A stretch of 64,000 nt of DNA from an uncultured Microbacterium sp. (GCF_945952435.1 NZ_CAMFHZ010000001.1:124001-188000); one strand, 5' to 3'. Numbered from the stretch's first letter, positions 20,772 to 29,367 are shown. The notes: generated by a model from the sequence alone, not told the origin. Translations and numbers: made by a program.

Positions 20772-20971
20772 GTGCAGTCCTTCGCTGGTTGCGACGAATG
20801 GGACGCGACAGGAATTCTGTCGGGTGTCGGCTGCGCGCCGACCCGATAGGCCAGCCTACTACCGCGCGATCGGGCCGCCTGACAGGCTCCCGAGGACCGT
20901 CCTGCGCCCCGGTCGGACCCGCCCGCGACAAGCGCCCCGACGCCGAGGGCGGAGGGGCGGCACCGGATGAC

Positions 20972-20985
20972 TAGGCTTTGCTGCT
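20972..20985 (+). promoter_or_regulatory. Leaderless-type -10 box for the TetR gene
   Basis: TAGGCT followed by 8 nt and ATG 20986; no Shine-Dalgarno sequence is present. Confidence 0.4.
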
Positions 20986-21657
20986 ATGACCGAGCACGCC
21001 GACGTGTCCCCCGCCCGCACCGCCGTGGCGCGCGCCGCGCTGGAGCTGTTCTCGGCGCAGGGCTTCGATCAGACCTCGGTCGAGCAGATCGCCCGGGCCG
21101 CCGGCATCTCGCGCTCGACCTTCTTCCGCCAGTTCGGCGGGAAGGACGACGTGGTCTTCGCCGACCACGAGGAGCTGCTCGCGGGGCTGCGCAGGTATCT
21201 GGATCGCCCGCACCCGAACCCCTGGACGGCCGTGTGCGACGCCAGTGTCATGGTGTTCCGCGCCTTCGCCGCCGATCCGGAGCTCGCCCGGCTCAGGTAT
21301 CAGGTCGTGCGGCAGGTGCCGACGCTCCGCGACCGCGAGATCGTCACCGTCTTCCGCTACGAACGGCTGTTCGACGAGTACCTGCGTCGTGCGATGCCGG
21401 ATCTGGATCCGCTCGACGCCGTCGGGTTCGCGGCACTCGTGACCGCGGTCCACAACCACGTGCTGCGGCGGCTGCTGCGCGGATCGCGGACCTCTGCGGC
21501 CGCTCTGCGCCGCGCGCTCGACGACGTGCTGCGCCGCTACAGCGTGCACCCGGACGCGGCCGCCGACCCGGGCGAGGACGCGGTGGTGGTCGCCGTATTC
21601 CCCCGGTCGATGCCGATGGCCGAGATCACCCGGCGCCTCCGCGACGATCTCACCTGA
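20986..21657 (+). CDS. TetR-family transcriptional regulator
   Basis: A 223-residue repressor-type protein. The N-terminal helix-turn-helix is clear (AALELFSAQGFDQTSVEQIA, then GISRSTFFRQFGGKDDVVFA, residues about 15-60). The C-terminal ligand and dimer domain is helical and diverged, so the ligand cannot be named. It lies 140 bp upstream of and parallel to an acyl-CoA dehydrogenase whose leader holds a 15-bp palindrome. An acyl-CoA-responsive role is therefore plausible, but inferred only. Confidence 0.92.
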   Translation: MTEHADVSPARTAVARAALELFSAQGFDQTSVEQIARAAGISRSTFFRQFGGKDDVVFADHEELLAGLRRYLDRPHPNPWTAVCDASVMVFRAFAADPELARLRYQVVRQVPTLRDREIVTVFRYERLFDEYLRRAMPDLDPLDAVGFAALVTAVHNHVLRRLLRGSRTSAAALRRALDDVLRRYSVHPDAAADPGEDAVVVAVFPRSMPMAEITRRLRDDLT

Positions 21658-21763
21658 CCCGTCCCGATCCGGATCCGGATCCACCGGCCGTGCCGCGCAG
21701 GGCTGATACGTCGGCGACCTTTCGCGACCGCCATTTCTTCGCGGTACGCTGTCTCAACAACTC

Positions 21764-21778
21764 TGAGACTGAGTCTCA
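21764..21778 (+). promoter_or_regulatory. Palindromic operator candidate before the acyl-CoA dehydrogenase
   Basis: TGAGACT-G-AGTCTCA is a perfect 7+1+7 palindrome 19 nt before the ATG, with a further half-site GTCTCA at 21751-21756. Its size suits a TetR dimer; the adjacent TetR product is the obvious candidate ligand. Confidence 0.55.
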
Positions 21779-21797
21779 CCCTTTCGATGGAGACACC

Positions 21798-23030
21798 ATG
21801 AGCGACGACGCCCTTTACCCCGGCGAGTCCGTCACGCGCTACGACGTGACGGATCGGCTCGGCAGCGACTACTACGAGGTCTTCTCCGACATCCCCGCGG
21901 CGGATCGTGCCCACTGGGAGCGCGCGCAGGCGTACATCGACGAGGTCGGGCCGCAGATGCTCGACGCCTGGGACCGGGCGGAGTACCCCCTCGCCGCGGC
22001 GCGTCGCATGGGCGAGATGGACCTCGTCGTCGACGGCATCGAGCACCCCGCGCTCACCCGGATGAGCCCACTCGCGGCGGGTCTCGTGAACATGGAGATC
22101 TCCCGCGGCGACGGTTCACTGGGCACCGTCCTCGCCGTGCAGGGAGGCCTCGCGCTGCGCACGCTCGCGCTCTTCGGCAGTCCCGCGCAGCAGGAGCGCT
22201 GGCTCGTGCCGCTCGCGGACGGATCCGTCTTCGGATCCTTCGCGCTCACCGAGCCCGACCACGGCTCCGACTCGGTCTCCCTCGAGACCGTCGCCCGGCG
22301 GGCCGGGGACGAATGGGTGCTGCGCGGCGCCAAGAAGTGGATCGGCAACGGCGCGTCCGGAGGGATCACCCTCGTGTGGGCACGGGTCGACGATCCCGAG
22401 GCCCCGGAGCACGGGGCGGTGCGGTGCTTCCTCGTGGAGCAGGACCGGCCCGGCTATCGGGGCGAGGTCATCACGGGAAAGGCGTCGCTGCGGGCGATCC
22501 ACCAGGCGCACATCCGCCTCGACGACGTGCGCGTGCCGCTCGATGCCGTGCTGCCGGGCACGCACAGCTTCCGGGACGCGTCCGTCGTGCTCTACGCGAC
22601 CCGCTCCGGCGTCGCGTGGTCGGCGCTCGGGCACGCGACCGCCTGCTACGAGGCCGCGCTCTCGTATGCCAAGACGCGGATCCAGTTCGGCAAGCCGCTC
22701 GCGCGGTTCCAGATGGTCCAGGAGCGCCTCACCCACATGCTGGAGGACCTCACCGCGATGCAGCTGTACTGCCGCCGCATGGCCGACATGGACGAGGCCG
22801 GCACGCTGCGACCCACGCAGGCGTCCCTCGCGAAGTTCCACAACACGCGCGCGGCGCGGCGGATCGCCTCGAGCGCACGCGACCTGCTCGGCGGCAACGG
22901 GATCCTGCTGGAGAACGGCGTGATGCAGCACATGGCCGACATCGAGGCCATCCACACGTACGAAGGCACCGAGAGCGTGCAGGCGCTGCTCATCGGACGC
23001 GACATCACGGGCATGAGCGCCTTCGCCTGA
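21798..23030 (+). CDS. Acyl-CoA dehydrogenase (glutaryl-CoA dehydrogenase-like)
   Basis: FAD enzyme that introduces a 2,3 double bond into an acyl-CoA; electrons normally pass to ETF. The 410-residue protein has the three-domain family layout, with SFALTEPDHGSDSVSLET at the FAD/substrate region, RIQFGKPLARFQMVQERL, and the catalytic Glu in IHTYEGTESVQALLIGRDI. This C-terminal motif and the N-terminal layout resemble the glutaryl-CoA dehydrogenase branch more than short-chain enzymes, but the Arg that binds the distal carboxylate cannot be assigned with confidence. ATG 21798 follows GGAGAC. Regulation by the upstream TetR protein is likely. Confidence 0.92.
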   Translation: MSDDALYPGESVTRYDVTDRLGSDYYEVFSDIPAADRAHWERAQAYIDEVGPQMLDAWDRAEYPLAAARRMGEMDLVVDGIEHPALTRMSPLAAGLVNMEISRGDGSLGTVLAVQGGLALRTLALFGSPAQQERWLVPLADGSVFGSFALTEPDHGSDSVSLETVARRAGDEWVLRGAKKWIGNGASGGITLVWARVDDPEAPEHGAVRCFLVEQDRPGYRGEVITGKASLRAIHQAHIRLDDVRVPLDAVLPGTHSFRDASVVLYATRSGVAWSALGHATACYEAALSYAKTRIQFGKPLARFQMVQERLTHMLEDLTAMQLYCRRMADMDEAGTLRPTQASLAKFHNTRAARRIASSARDLLGGNGILLENGVMQHMADIEAIHTYEGTESVQALLIGRDITGMSAFA

Positions 23031-23042
23031 GACGCGCTCGGA

Positions 23043-23552
23043 TCAGTCGCAGCCGCAGCCGCCCGACGGGGTCTTCACCATGAAGCACACGTCGCAGACG
23101 CCGTACTCGCGGTCCTCGCGGGCCGTCGCCTTCGGAGGGCGCGGCTCCGCCTTGGGCGCGGCCGGCGCACGCCTGCCCGCAGCGGTCCGGGGGGCGGACC
23201 GTCGCGGGGGGGAGGAGACGCCCGGCAGCTCGCTGGGGTGGACGACGTAGAAGTACGGCGCGCGCCCCTCGCTGGGCAGGAGAGGCAGGACGCGTCCGCC
23301 GACGAGGATCTGCTCGTCCTCGGCGAAGCCGTTCGTGTAGGTGCGACCGATGTGCAGCGACGTGCCCGGAGTGCGGCGGACCGCCTCGATGTACCGACCC
23401 CGGTCGATGAAGCTCGAGATCCCGACGGCCGCGACGACGGCGTCGATGAAGTCGTGGTTGATCGGGTCGATGCGGTGCGCGCGCAGCGCCTCCGCGAGCG
23501 AGCGGTACGGACGGGAGTTGCCGGTGGGGGTCGGGCCCTGGACTTCGTTCAT
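23043..23552 (-). CDS. Hypothetical protein with a Cys-rich C-terminal tail
   Basis: No family is recognised. The 169-residue protein begins MNEVQGPTPTGN. The first about 115 residues look folded (RAHRIDPINHDFIDAVVAAVG, then SLHIGRTYTNGF). A basic Pro/Ala/Arg linker follows, and the end holds two Cys pairs: YGVCDVCF and GGCGCD, about 12 residues apart. Four cysteines in CxxC and CxC suggest a structural zinc or metal site. It is convergent with the acyl-CoA dehydrogenase (12-bp gap) and divergent from the FAD oxidoreductase 54 bp away. Confidence 0.75.
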   Translation of the reverse strand: MNEVQGPTPTGNSRPYRSLAEALRAHRIDPINHDFIDAVVAAVGISSFIDRGRYIEAVRRTPGTSLHIGRTYTNGFAEDEQILVGGRVLPLLPSEGRAPYFYVVHPSELPGVSSPPRRSAPRTAAGRRAPAAPKAEPRPPKATAREDREYGVCDVCFMVKTPSGGCGCD

Positions 23553-23606
23553 CGCTTCCAGGATCCCACGTCCCGCTCGGCACCGGCTGCGTGCGAGACT
23601 GACGGC

Positions 23607-25058
23607 ATGCCCCGCGCCACCGTCATCGGCAGCGGTCCGAACGGACTCGCCGCCGCCGTCTCCCTGGCCAGGGCGGGCTACGCGGTCGAGGTGGTCGAGG
23701 CCGAGCCGACGATCGGCGGCGGCGTCCGCAGCGCCGAGTCGACACTGCCGGGGTTCGTGCACGACGTGTGCGCGGCCGTGCACCCCGCGGCGTACTCGTC
23801 GCCGTTCTTCCGCGCCTTCGGCCGGGACCGGATCGACTGGATCATTCCGGAAGCGGCATATGCCCATCCGCTCGACGGCGGTCGGGCCGGAATCGCCTGG
23901 CACGACCTCGAGCGCACGGCCGAGGGGCTCGGTCGCGACGCCCGCGCCTGGCGGGCGCTGTTGCGCCCTCTGGCCGCCCGGATCGAGGGCGTGCTGGATC
24001 TCACGGGATCCGCGCTGCTGCGTCTCCCCGAGGATCCGATCGCCACCGTGCGTTACGGGCTGCGCGTGCTGGAGCAGGGGAGCCGAATGGCGCGGCGCAC
24101 ATTCCGCACCGAGGAGGCCGCGGGGCTCGTCGCCGGCGTCGTGGCCCACGCGAACACCGCCCTGCCGTCGGCGAGCGGCGCCGCAGCGGGACTGCTTCTC
24201 ATGGCCCAGGCGCACGTCGGCGGCTGGGCGTTCCCGCGCGGCGGCGCGCAGCGGATCGCGGACGCGCTCGCGGAGGATCTGCGTGCGCACAGCGGCACGC
24301 TCCGCGTCCACGCCCCGGTCCGCGATCTCTCCGCGCTGGACTGGGGCGATCCTCGGGCCGGCGATCTGCTGCTGCTGAACACGTCCCCGCGGCTGGCCCT
24401 GACGCTCCGCGACGTCCCGGCCGGCTACGCACGGGCGATCCGCCGCTACCGCTACGGCGCGGCGGCCGCCAAGGTCGACTTCGCCCTCGACGGACCGGTG
24501 CCGTGGACGAACGCCGACGTCGCCCTGGCCCCGACCGTGCACCTCGGCGGCACGCGCACGGAGGTCTGGGCGAGCGAGAACGCGGTCGCGCGGGGGCGGG
24601 TGTCCGCGCGTCCCTACGCGCTCGTCGTCCAGCCGTCGATCCTCGACGACACCAGGGCGCCCGCGGGGAAGCAGTCGCTCTGGGCGTACATCCACGCGCC
24701 CGCGGACTCCGAGATCGACGCGACCGAGCTCGTCACCCGCCAGATCGAGCGGTTCGCCCCGGGGTTCCGCGATCGGATCCTCGCGACGCACGCCGTGCCC
24801 CCGCGCGACCGCGTGCGGCTGAACCCGTCCGAGATCGGCGGCGACATCTTCGGCGGCGCCTTCACGCTCCGCCAGGCCGTGGTGCGGCCCGTGCTCTCGC
24901 CGACGCCGTGGCGCACGCCGATGCCCGGCGTGTACCTCGCCTCCGCGGCGACGCCGCCGGGACCCGGTGTGAACGGCATGGCGGGCTGGCACGCCGCGCG
25001 CACCGCGCTCGCGGACGCCGGGCACCGCGTCGCCCTCGCGGACCTGTTCGGATCCTGA
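23607..25058 (+). CDS. FAD-dependent oxidoreductase, phytoene dehydrogenase-like
   Basis: A 483-residue flavoprotein with an N-terminal FAD dinucleotide-binding fold (ATVIGSGPNGLAAAVSLARA, then VEVVEAEPTIGGGVRSAE) and a C-terminal FAD contact (GVYLASAATPPGPGVNGMAG). The overall layout is that of the COG1233 phytoene-desaturase-like group, distinct from the crtI in the pigment operon about 8 kb away. Substrate unknown. The start at ATG 23607 has no Shine-Dalgarno sequence; GAGACT ends 6 nt upstream, a weak match to the leaderless pattern. An in-frame extension upstream is antisense to the neighbouring gene and is not used. Confidence 0.88.
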   Translation: MPRATVIGSGPNGLAAAVSLARAGYAVEVVEAEPTIGGGVRSAESTLPGFVHDVCAAVHPAAYSSPFFRAFGRDRIDWIIPEAAYAHPLDGGRAGIAWHDLERTAEGLGRDARAWRALLRPLAARIEGVLDLTGSALLRLPEDPIATVRYGLRVLEQGSRMARRTFRTEEAAGLVAGVVAHANTALPSASGAAAGLLLMAQAHVGGWAFPRGGAQRIADALAEDLRAHSGTLRVHAPVRDLSALDWGDPRAGDLLLLNTSPRLALTLRDVPAGYARAIRRYRYGAAAAKVDFALDGPVPWTNADVALAPTVHLGGTRTEVWASENAVARGRVSARPYALVVQPSILDDTRAPAGKQSLWAYIHAPADSEIDATELVTRQIERFAPGFRDRILATHAVPPRDRVRLNPSEIGGDIFGGAFTLRQAVVRPVLSPTPWRTPMPGVYLASAATPPGPGVNGMAGWHAARTALADAGHRVALADLFGS

Positions 25059-25080
25059 GCCGCAGGGCAGGATGGGCACC

Positions 25081-26124
25081 ATGCGCTACGAGATCCCCGC
25101 GCCGATGCTGGCCAAGGCCTCCGATACCGTCCCCGAACCGGGACGGTTCCCCGGCGGACTTCTGTACGAGCCCAAATGGGACGGCTTCCGAGGGCTCGTC
25201 GCCTGGGACGGGACGGACGTCGAGATCGGCTCCCGGGGGGCCAAACCGCTGACCCGGTACTTCCCCGAGCTCGTCGAGGCGATCCCCCGCATCCTTCCTG
25301 AGCCGTGCCTGCTCGACGGCGAGATCGTCGTCGCGACGGGCCCCGCCGGTGCGCAGCGGCTGGACTGGGAGGCCCTCAGCCAGCGGATCCATCCCGCCGC
25401 GTCGCGCGTGCGGACCCTCTCGCAGGAGACCCCCGCGATGTTCATCGCCTTCGATGTGCTCGCGATCGGCGACGAGTCGCTGCAGGACCTTCCCTTCGCC
25501 GAACGTCGGCGGCGCCTCGAAGGCCTTCTCGCCGTGGTGCCGCATCCGCTGCACCTCAGCCGCACGAGCACGGACCCGCAGACCGCGCGGCGCTGGCTCG
25601 CGGAGTTCGAGGGGGCGGGACTCGACGGCGTCGTCGCGAAGCCGCTGGACCAGCCCTACGCCCCCGGCAAGCGCACGCTCCTCAAGGTCAAGCATCACCG
25701 CACGGCCGACGTCGTCGCCCTCGGCTATCGCGTGCACAAGAGCGGATCCGGCGTCGGATCCCTCCTCGTCGGCCTCTACGACGAGGAGGGAACCCTTCGT
25801 CAGGTCGGGGGCGTCGCCGCCTGGAGCGACGCGATGCGCCAGCGACTCGTGGAGGAGCTCGCCCCGCTCGTCGAACGCGACTCCTCGGGCGCGGCCGTCA
25901 CGGGCGAGGGCGAGCGCTCGCGGTTCAGCGGCTCCAAAGACACGTCTTTCGTGCGCCTGAGGCCCGAGCGGGTGCTGGAAGTGCGCTACGACCAGCTGGA
26001 GGGATGGCGCTTCCGTCACACCGTGCAGTTCGAGCGCTGGCGCGACGACCGGGAGCCGCGCTCGTGCACCTATGCACAGCTCGACACGGTCGACGGCTAC
26101 GACCTCGCCGACGTGATCGACTGA
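25081..26124 (+). CDS. ligC: ATP-dependent DNA ligase, LigC type
   Basis: Seals DNA nicks with ATP in repair. The 347-residue enzyme has the adenylated Lys in motif I (YEPKWDGFRG), motif III/IIIa (PCLLDGEIVV, FIAFDVLAI), motif IV (GLDGVVAKPLDQPYAPGKR) and motif V (LLKVKHHRTADVVALGYR), followed by an OB-fold domain. It has no N-terminal polymerase or nuclease domain, so it belongs to the stand-alone LigC group of actinobacteria. ATG 25081 is preferred to ATG 25072 because AGGATGGG then serves as the ribosome binding site. It is convergent with a LigD-type polymerase gene, the same pairing as mycobacterial LigC with Prim-PolC. Confidence 0.93.
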   Translation: MRYEIPAPMLAKASDTVPEPGRFPGGLLYEPKWDGFRGLVAWDGTDVEIGSRGAKPLTRYFPELVEAIPRILPEPCLLDGEIVVATGPAGAQRLDWEALSQRIHPAASRVRTLSQETPAMFIAFDVLAIGDESLQDLPFAERRRRLEGLLAVVPHPLHLSRTSTDPQTARRWLAEFEGAGLDGVVAKPLDQPYAPGKRTLLKVKHHRTADVVALGYRVHKSGSGVGSLLVGLYDEEGTLRQVGGVAAWSDAMRQRLVEELAPLVERDSSGAAVTGEGERSRFSGSKDTSFVRLRPERVLEVRYDQLEGWRFRHTVQFERWRDDREPRSCTYAQLDTVDGYDLADVID

Positions 26125-26169
26125 TCCGATTCCGCTCCGCGCTCCGCGCGGGGATCGCGCTCCCCCCGC

Positions 26170-27234
26170 TCAGGCGCCCTGCACCCGTTCGCCGTGCTCG
26201 TCCCAGTGCGCCGCAACCTTCTTCGACGGCTGCACCCGCGGCGGCTCCCCCGGCATCTTCGGGAACTCCGGAGGGAACGGCATCTCGCCGAGCCCGTTCC
26301 CGACGTCCCGTTCCCACCAGTCCAGGAGCACGTCGATCCGCCCGGGGCGCTCCTGCATGCGCGCCCAGGGATCGCCGACGTCGGCGAGACGCTGCGGCAC
26401 GGTACGAACGGTGAAGCGGGCCGGATCCACGTCGTCCAGCTCCTCCCACTCGATCGGCGTCGAGACGGTCGCTCCGGGCAGGGCGCGCGGACTGTACGCC
26501 CCCGCCATCGTGCGATCGCGGTTGGCCTGGTTGAAGTCGACGAAGATGCGCGTCCCGCGCTCCTCCTTCCACCAGGCCGTCGTGACGCGATCCGGCATCC
26601 GCCGCTCCAGCTCCCGGCCCGCGGCGATCACCGCGTGCCGGACGACGAGGAACTCCCACTCGGGCACGATCGGGCAGAAAACGTGCAGACCGCGGTTGCC
26701 GCTGGTCTTGACGAACGCCTCGAGTCCCGCCTCGCGCAGCACCGCACGCAGCTCATGGGCGGCGGGGATCGCCTCGGCGATGCCCGTGCCGGGCTGCGGA
26801 TCCAGATCGATGCGCAGTTCCACCGGGTTGTCCGTGTTCGCGGCGAGCGACGCCCAGGGGTGGAACACGACCGTGTTCATCTGCACGGCCCACACCGTCG
26901 CCGCCGTCTCCGTGAGCACGATCTGGGGATGCCTCCGGCCGCTGTTGTACGTGCACATCACGCTCTGCACGTAGTCCGGCGTCCCCTTCGGCGGGTTCTT
27001 GGAGAAGAAGCTCTCCCCGCCGATGCCGTCGCGGAACCGTTCGAGCGACACGGGTCTGTGCCCGTTCGCCGATAGGAACGGGACCGTGACCGCCTCCGTG
27101 TACGCGGCCAGCTCGGCCTTCGTGATCGGACCGCCGGGTGCCTCCGGCCAGACCTCGCGGTTGGGGTTGGACAGGTCGACCGTGCGGTCGCCGTCCGGGC
27201 CCGGGATCGTCAGCCTCGTGCGCTCGGTCGCCAT
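26170..27234 (-). CDS. LigD-type primase-polymerase (Prim-PolC-like)
   Basis: Archaeo-eukaryotic-primase-fold polymerase (354 aa) that in relatives fills short gaps, preferring ribonucleotides. Visible family features are the early SLERFRDGIGGESFFSKNPP region, metal-binding Asp pair in ELRIDLDPQPGTG, the SGNRGLHVFCP motif with its His, and FVDFNQANRDRTMAGAYSPR. No ligase or nuclease domain is attached. With the convergent ligC it suggests a two-protein repair module. The start at ATG 27234 has TACGCT 6 nt upstream and no Shine-Dalgarno sequence. A longer frame upstream, inside the heme oxygenase gene, is an artefact. Confidence 0.92.
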   Translation of the reverse strand: MATERTRLTIPGPDGDRTVDLSNPNREVWPEAPGGPITKAELAAYTEAVTVPFLSANGHRPVSLERFRDGIGGESFFSKNPPKGTPDYVQSVMCTYNSGRRHPQIVLTETAATVWAVQMNTVVFHPWASLAANTDNPVELRIDLDPQPGTGIAEAIPAAHELRAVLREAGLEAFVKTSGNRGLHVFCPIVPEWEFLVVRHAVIAAGRELERRMPDRVTTAWWKEERGTRIFVDFNQANRDRTMAGAYSPRALPGATVSTPIEWEELDDVDPARFTVRTVPQRLADVGDPWARMQERPGRIDVLLDWWERDVGNGLGEMPFPPEFPKMPGEPPRVQPSKKVAAHWDEHGERVQGA

Positions 27235-27246
27235 GCCTCGAGCGTA
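27235..27246 (-). promoter_or_regulatory. Leaderless-type -10 box for the LigD-type polymerase gene
   Basis: TACGCT, 6-nt gap, ATG on the minus strand. Confidence 0.4.
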
Positions 27247-27298
27247 GGGCGGGGCGGGGCGGTCGCGCCAGGGTCCGCGGAGTCCGGCGCGACGGCCC

Positions 27299-28312
27299 TC
27301 AGGCCGCGGTCCGCGCCGCGCCCAGGTCTTCGAAGACGGCGGTGTTGAACCGGTAGGCGCGACGCACCTCGTTGAGCATGCGCTGCTGCTCCGCCGGGGA
27401 GAGCTCGGCGCCGAAGGCGTCCAGCGCGCTCCGGTACGCGGCCTTGAAGGCGGCCGGATCGCCGATCGCGCCGAAGTCGTAGAACGCGGCACCGGCGTCG
27501 TCGAAGCCGAACTGCGCCGAGACCCGGCGGGCGATGTGCTGGCCCCCGGAGAGGTCGCCGAGATACCGCGTGTAGTGGTGGGCGACGAGACCCGCCGTCC
27601 AGCCCTCCGCGGCGATGGCACGGATCCGGGCGACGTACGCCGTGGTGGCGGGCACCGCGGCGATCCGGCGACGCCAGTCCTGCCCCCGCAGTCGCACGAG
27701 GTCGCGGTCGAGGGCCGCGCGACGGGTCAGCCCCTCGGGGTGGAGGGTCGCCAGACGCGGATCCGAGGACAGGGCTCCGGCGGCCTCCTCCAGCGCGTCG
27801 TAGAGGAACCAGTGCTGCGCGACGAGCTCCGCATAGTCGTCGAGGGTTCCGCGGCCACGCAGGATGTCGGCCATGAAGGACGCTCCCTCGCTGTCGCCGT
27901 GGTCGCTCCAGGTCGCGGAGCGCAGGCGCGCGGCGAAGCCTTCCGCGGATCCGTCCGCAGCGGCAGCAGGACCGCGCCCGGCGGCAGCAGGAGCGTGGCC
28001 GGCGGGGGCGGAGCCGTGCTCCTCGCGCGGCGTCACGCCGAGCCGCTCGCAGGCCGTGCGATAGAGCGTCACGACCGCGCGGCGGATCTGCGGACGCTCG
28101 GTGACAGGACGGTGCGACCAGGGCACGACGAGCTCCTGTCGGCCGGACGGGACCTCGGCGATCCACGTGCCGCCGTTCTCGTCGAGCCCCGCCATCGATG
28201 CGGCGGAGGCCTCGGGGAGACCGAAGGCGCGCACGATGAGGAGGTTGTCCTCGGGGTGGTCGTCGTTCATGTGCGCGGTCACCGCGGCGACGACGGACGG
28301 GTCGAAGGTCAA
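27299..28312 (-). CDS. Biliverdin-producing heme oxygenase with N-terminal DUF2470-like domain
   Basis: Opens heme to biliverdin, CO and iron in the cytosol, for iron acquisition. About 80 N-terminal residues (VVAAVTAHMNDDHPEDNLLIVRAF) form a DUF2470-type domain; an Ala/Pro/Gly linker leads to a heme oxygenase domain. In that domain the proximal His aligns in DHGDSEGASFMADILRG, and the distal helix is YTRYLGDLSGGQHIARR, both as in HmuO-type enzymes. The start is placed at TTG 28312 with GAAGGGGG upstream, since the longer frame from 28357 would swallow a DtxR/IdeR-like box at 28330-28348. Iron repression is inferred from that box. 337 residues; the lysG gene lies upstream in the same direction but is probably a separate transcript. 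Confidence 0.9.
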   Translation of the reverse strand: MTFDPSVVAAVTAHMNDDHPEDNLLIVRAFGLPEASAASMAGLDENGGTWIAEVPSGRQELVVPWSHRPVTERPQIRRAVVTLYRTACERLGVTPREEHGSAPAGHAPAAAGRGPAAAADGSAEGFAARLRSATWSDHGDSEGASFMADILRGRGTLDDYAELVAQHWFLYDALEEAAGALSSDPRLATLHPEGLTRRAALDRDLVRLRGQDWRRRIAAVPATTAYVARIRAIAAEGWTAGLVAHHYTRYLGDLSGGQHIARRVSAQFGFDDAGAAFYDFGAIGDPAAFKAAYRSALDAFGAELSPAEQQRMLNEVRRAYRFNTAVFEDLGAARTAA

Positions 28313-28329
28313 GGCGGACCCCCTTCGGG

Positions 28330-28348
28330 TTAGGCGAGCCTCACCCGA
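28330..28348 (-). promoter_or_regulatory. DtxR/IdeR-type iron box before the heme oxygenase gene
   Basis: TTAGGCGAGCCTCACCCGA matches the 19-bp DtxR/IdeR consensus at 14 positions by eye, 17 nt upstream of the proposed TTG start. The site fits repression by an iron-loaded regulator that is not in this window. Confidence 0.6.
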
Positions 28349-28405
28349 TTCAATCACGTCGCGATGCGTCGCGACGCACGGCGATCACGGGCGGCTCCGG
28401 GACGG

Positions 28406-29296
28406 TCAGCGCAGCACGCGCGCAGCCTCCGCACCGATCTCGGCGGCGATCGCGTCGAGGAGGTCGGAGCGCAGGTTCCACTGCTGCCAGTAGAGCGGCA
28501 CCGCGGTCTCCGCGGCGTCCAGCCGGAGGAGCCTCCCGTCGGCGAGCGCCTCCTCGGCCTGCGGCACGGGGAGCAGCGCCCACCCCATCCCCAGCTCGAC
28601 GGCGACCGCGAAGTCGGCCGAAGCCGGGACGTAGTGGCGAGGCACGGTCCAGGAGTCGACCCCGCGCGCGGCCAGCCAGTCGTGCTGCAGGAGGTCCCTC
28701 CGGTCGAAGTCGACGAAGGGAGCCACCGCGAGCGCCTCGGCCGTGACCCCGCCGCCGAACCAGCGCCCGACCACGCCGGGCGTCGCGACCGCCGCGTAGC
28801 GCAGGGCCCCGAGCGGTTCGACCCGGCAGCCGCCGACCGCCTCGGCCTGGGAGGTGACGGCCGCCATGACGGCGCCCGACTCCAGCAGGCGTGCGGTGAA
28901 GTTCTGATCGTCCCTGTGCAGGTCGAACTCGACGTCGTGGGACTCCGCGAGCCGCGCCAGCGGCGGCAGGAACCAGGTCGCGAGCGAGTCGGCGTTGACG
29001 CCCAGCGGGATGCGGATGCGCGCGCCGTGCCTGCCGGCGGCCAGACCGAACCCCGCGATCGCGTCACGTTCGAGCAAGGCGATCTGCCGCCCGAACCGGG
29101 CGACGGCCTCCCCCGCCTCGGTGGCGCGCACCGGCTTCGAACGCACCAGCAGGATGCGCCCGAGCTGCTGTTCGAGCGTCTTGATGCGCTGGCTCACCGC
29201 GGAGGGGGTGAGCAGGAGGCGACGCGCGGCCAGATCGAAGCTGCCCTCGTCGAGGACGACGGCCACGGTCCGCGCGAGATCCGGATCCACCTGCAC
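28406..29296 (-). CDS. lysG: LysR-family regulator of lysine export (LysG/ArgP)
   Basis: Activates the divergent lysE when basic amino acids accumulate. The 296-residue protein has the LysR winged helix in residues about 5-62 (LDEGSFDLAARRLLLTPSAV followed by SQRIKTLEQQLGRILLVR) and a periplasmic-binding-protein-like effector domain. Sequence type and divergent arrangement with lysE match LysG-LysE of Corynebacterium. The start is GTG 29296 (MQVDPDLA). The 71-bp region shared with lysE must hold the LysG site. The effector is probably Lys, Arg or His, from the family. Confidence 0.95.
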   Translation of the reverse strand: MQVDPDLARTVAVVLDEGSFDLAARRLLLTPSAVSQRIKTLEQQLGRILLVRSKPVRATEAGEAVARFGRQIALLERDAIAGFGLAAGRHGARIRIPLGVNADSLATWFLPPLARLAESHDVEFDLHRDDQNFTARLLESGAVMAAVTSQAEAVGGCRVEPLGALRYAAVATPGVVGRWFGGGVTAEALAVAPFVDFDRRDLLQHDWLAARGVDSWTVPRHYVPASADFAVAVELGMGWALLPVPQAEEALADGRLLRLDAAETAVPLYWQQWNLRSDLLDAIAAEIGAEAARVLR

Positions 29297-29355
29297 ATCA
29301 CCGATTCTAATGTGAGGTAAGGAATCTTCGCTGGTGCTGAATCGCGTCCCCGGCC

Positions 29356-29367
29356 TAGCGTGAGAGC
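29356..29367 (+). promoter_or_regulatory. Leaderless-type -10 box for lysE
   Basis: TAGCGT, 6-nt gap, GTG. The gap is GAGAGC, which could also act weakly as a ribosome binding site. Confidence 0.4.

Noticed and set aside
24053..24382. Frames suggesting a second gene inside the FAD oxidoreductase.
   Set aside because: Shadow frames of a continuous flavoprotein; no motif or translation signal.
27299..28357. Starting the heme oxygenase at 28357.
   Set aside because: That start would place the DtxR/IdeR-like box inside the coding region and has no ribosome binding site; TTG 28312 has one.
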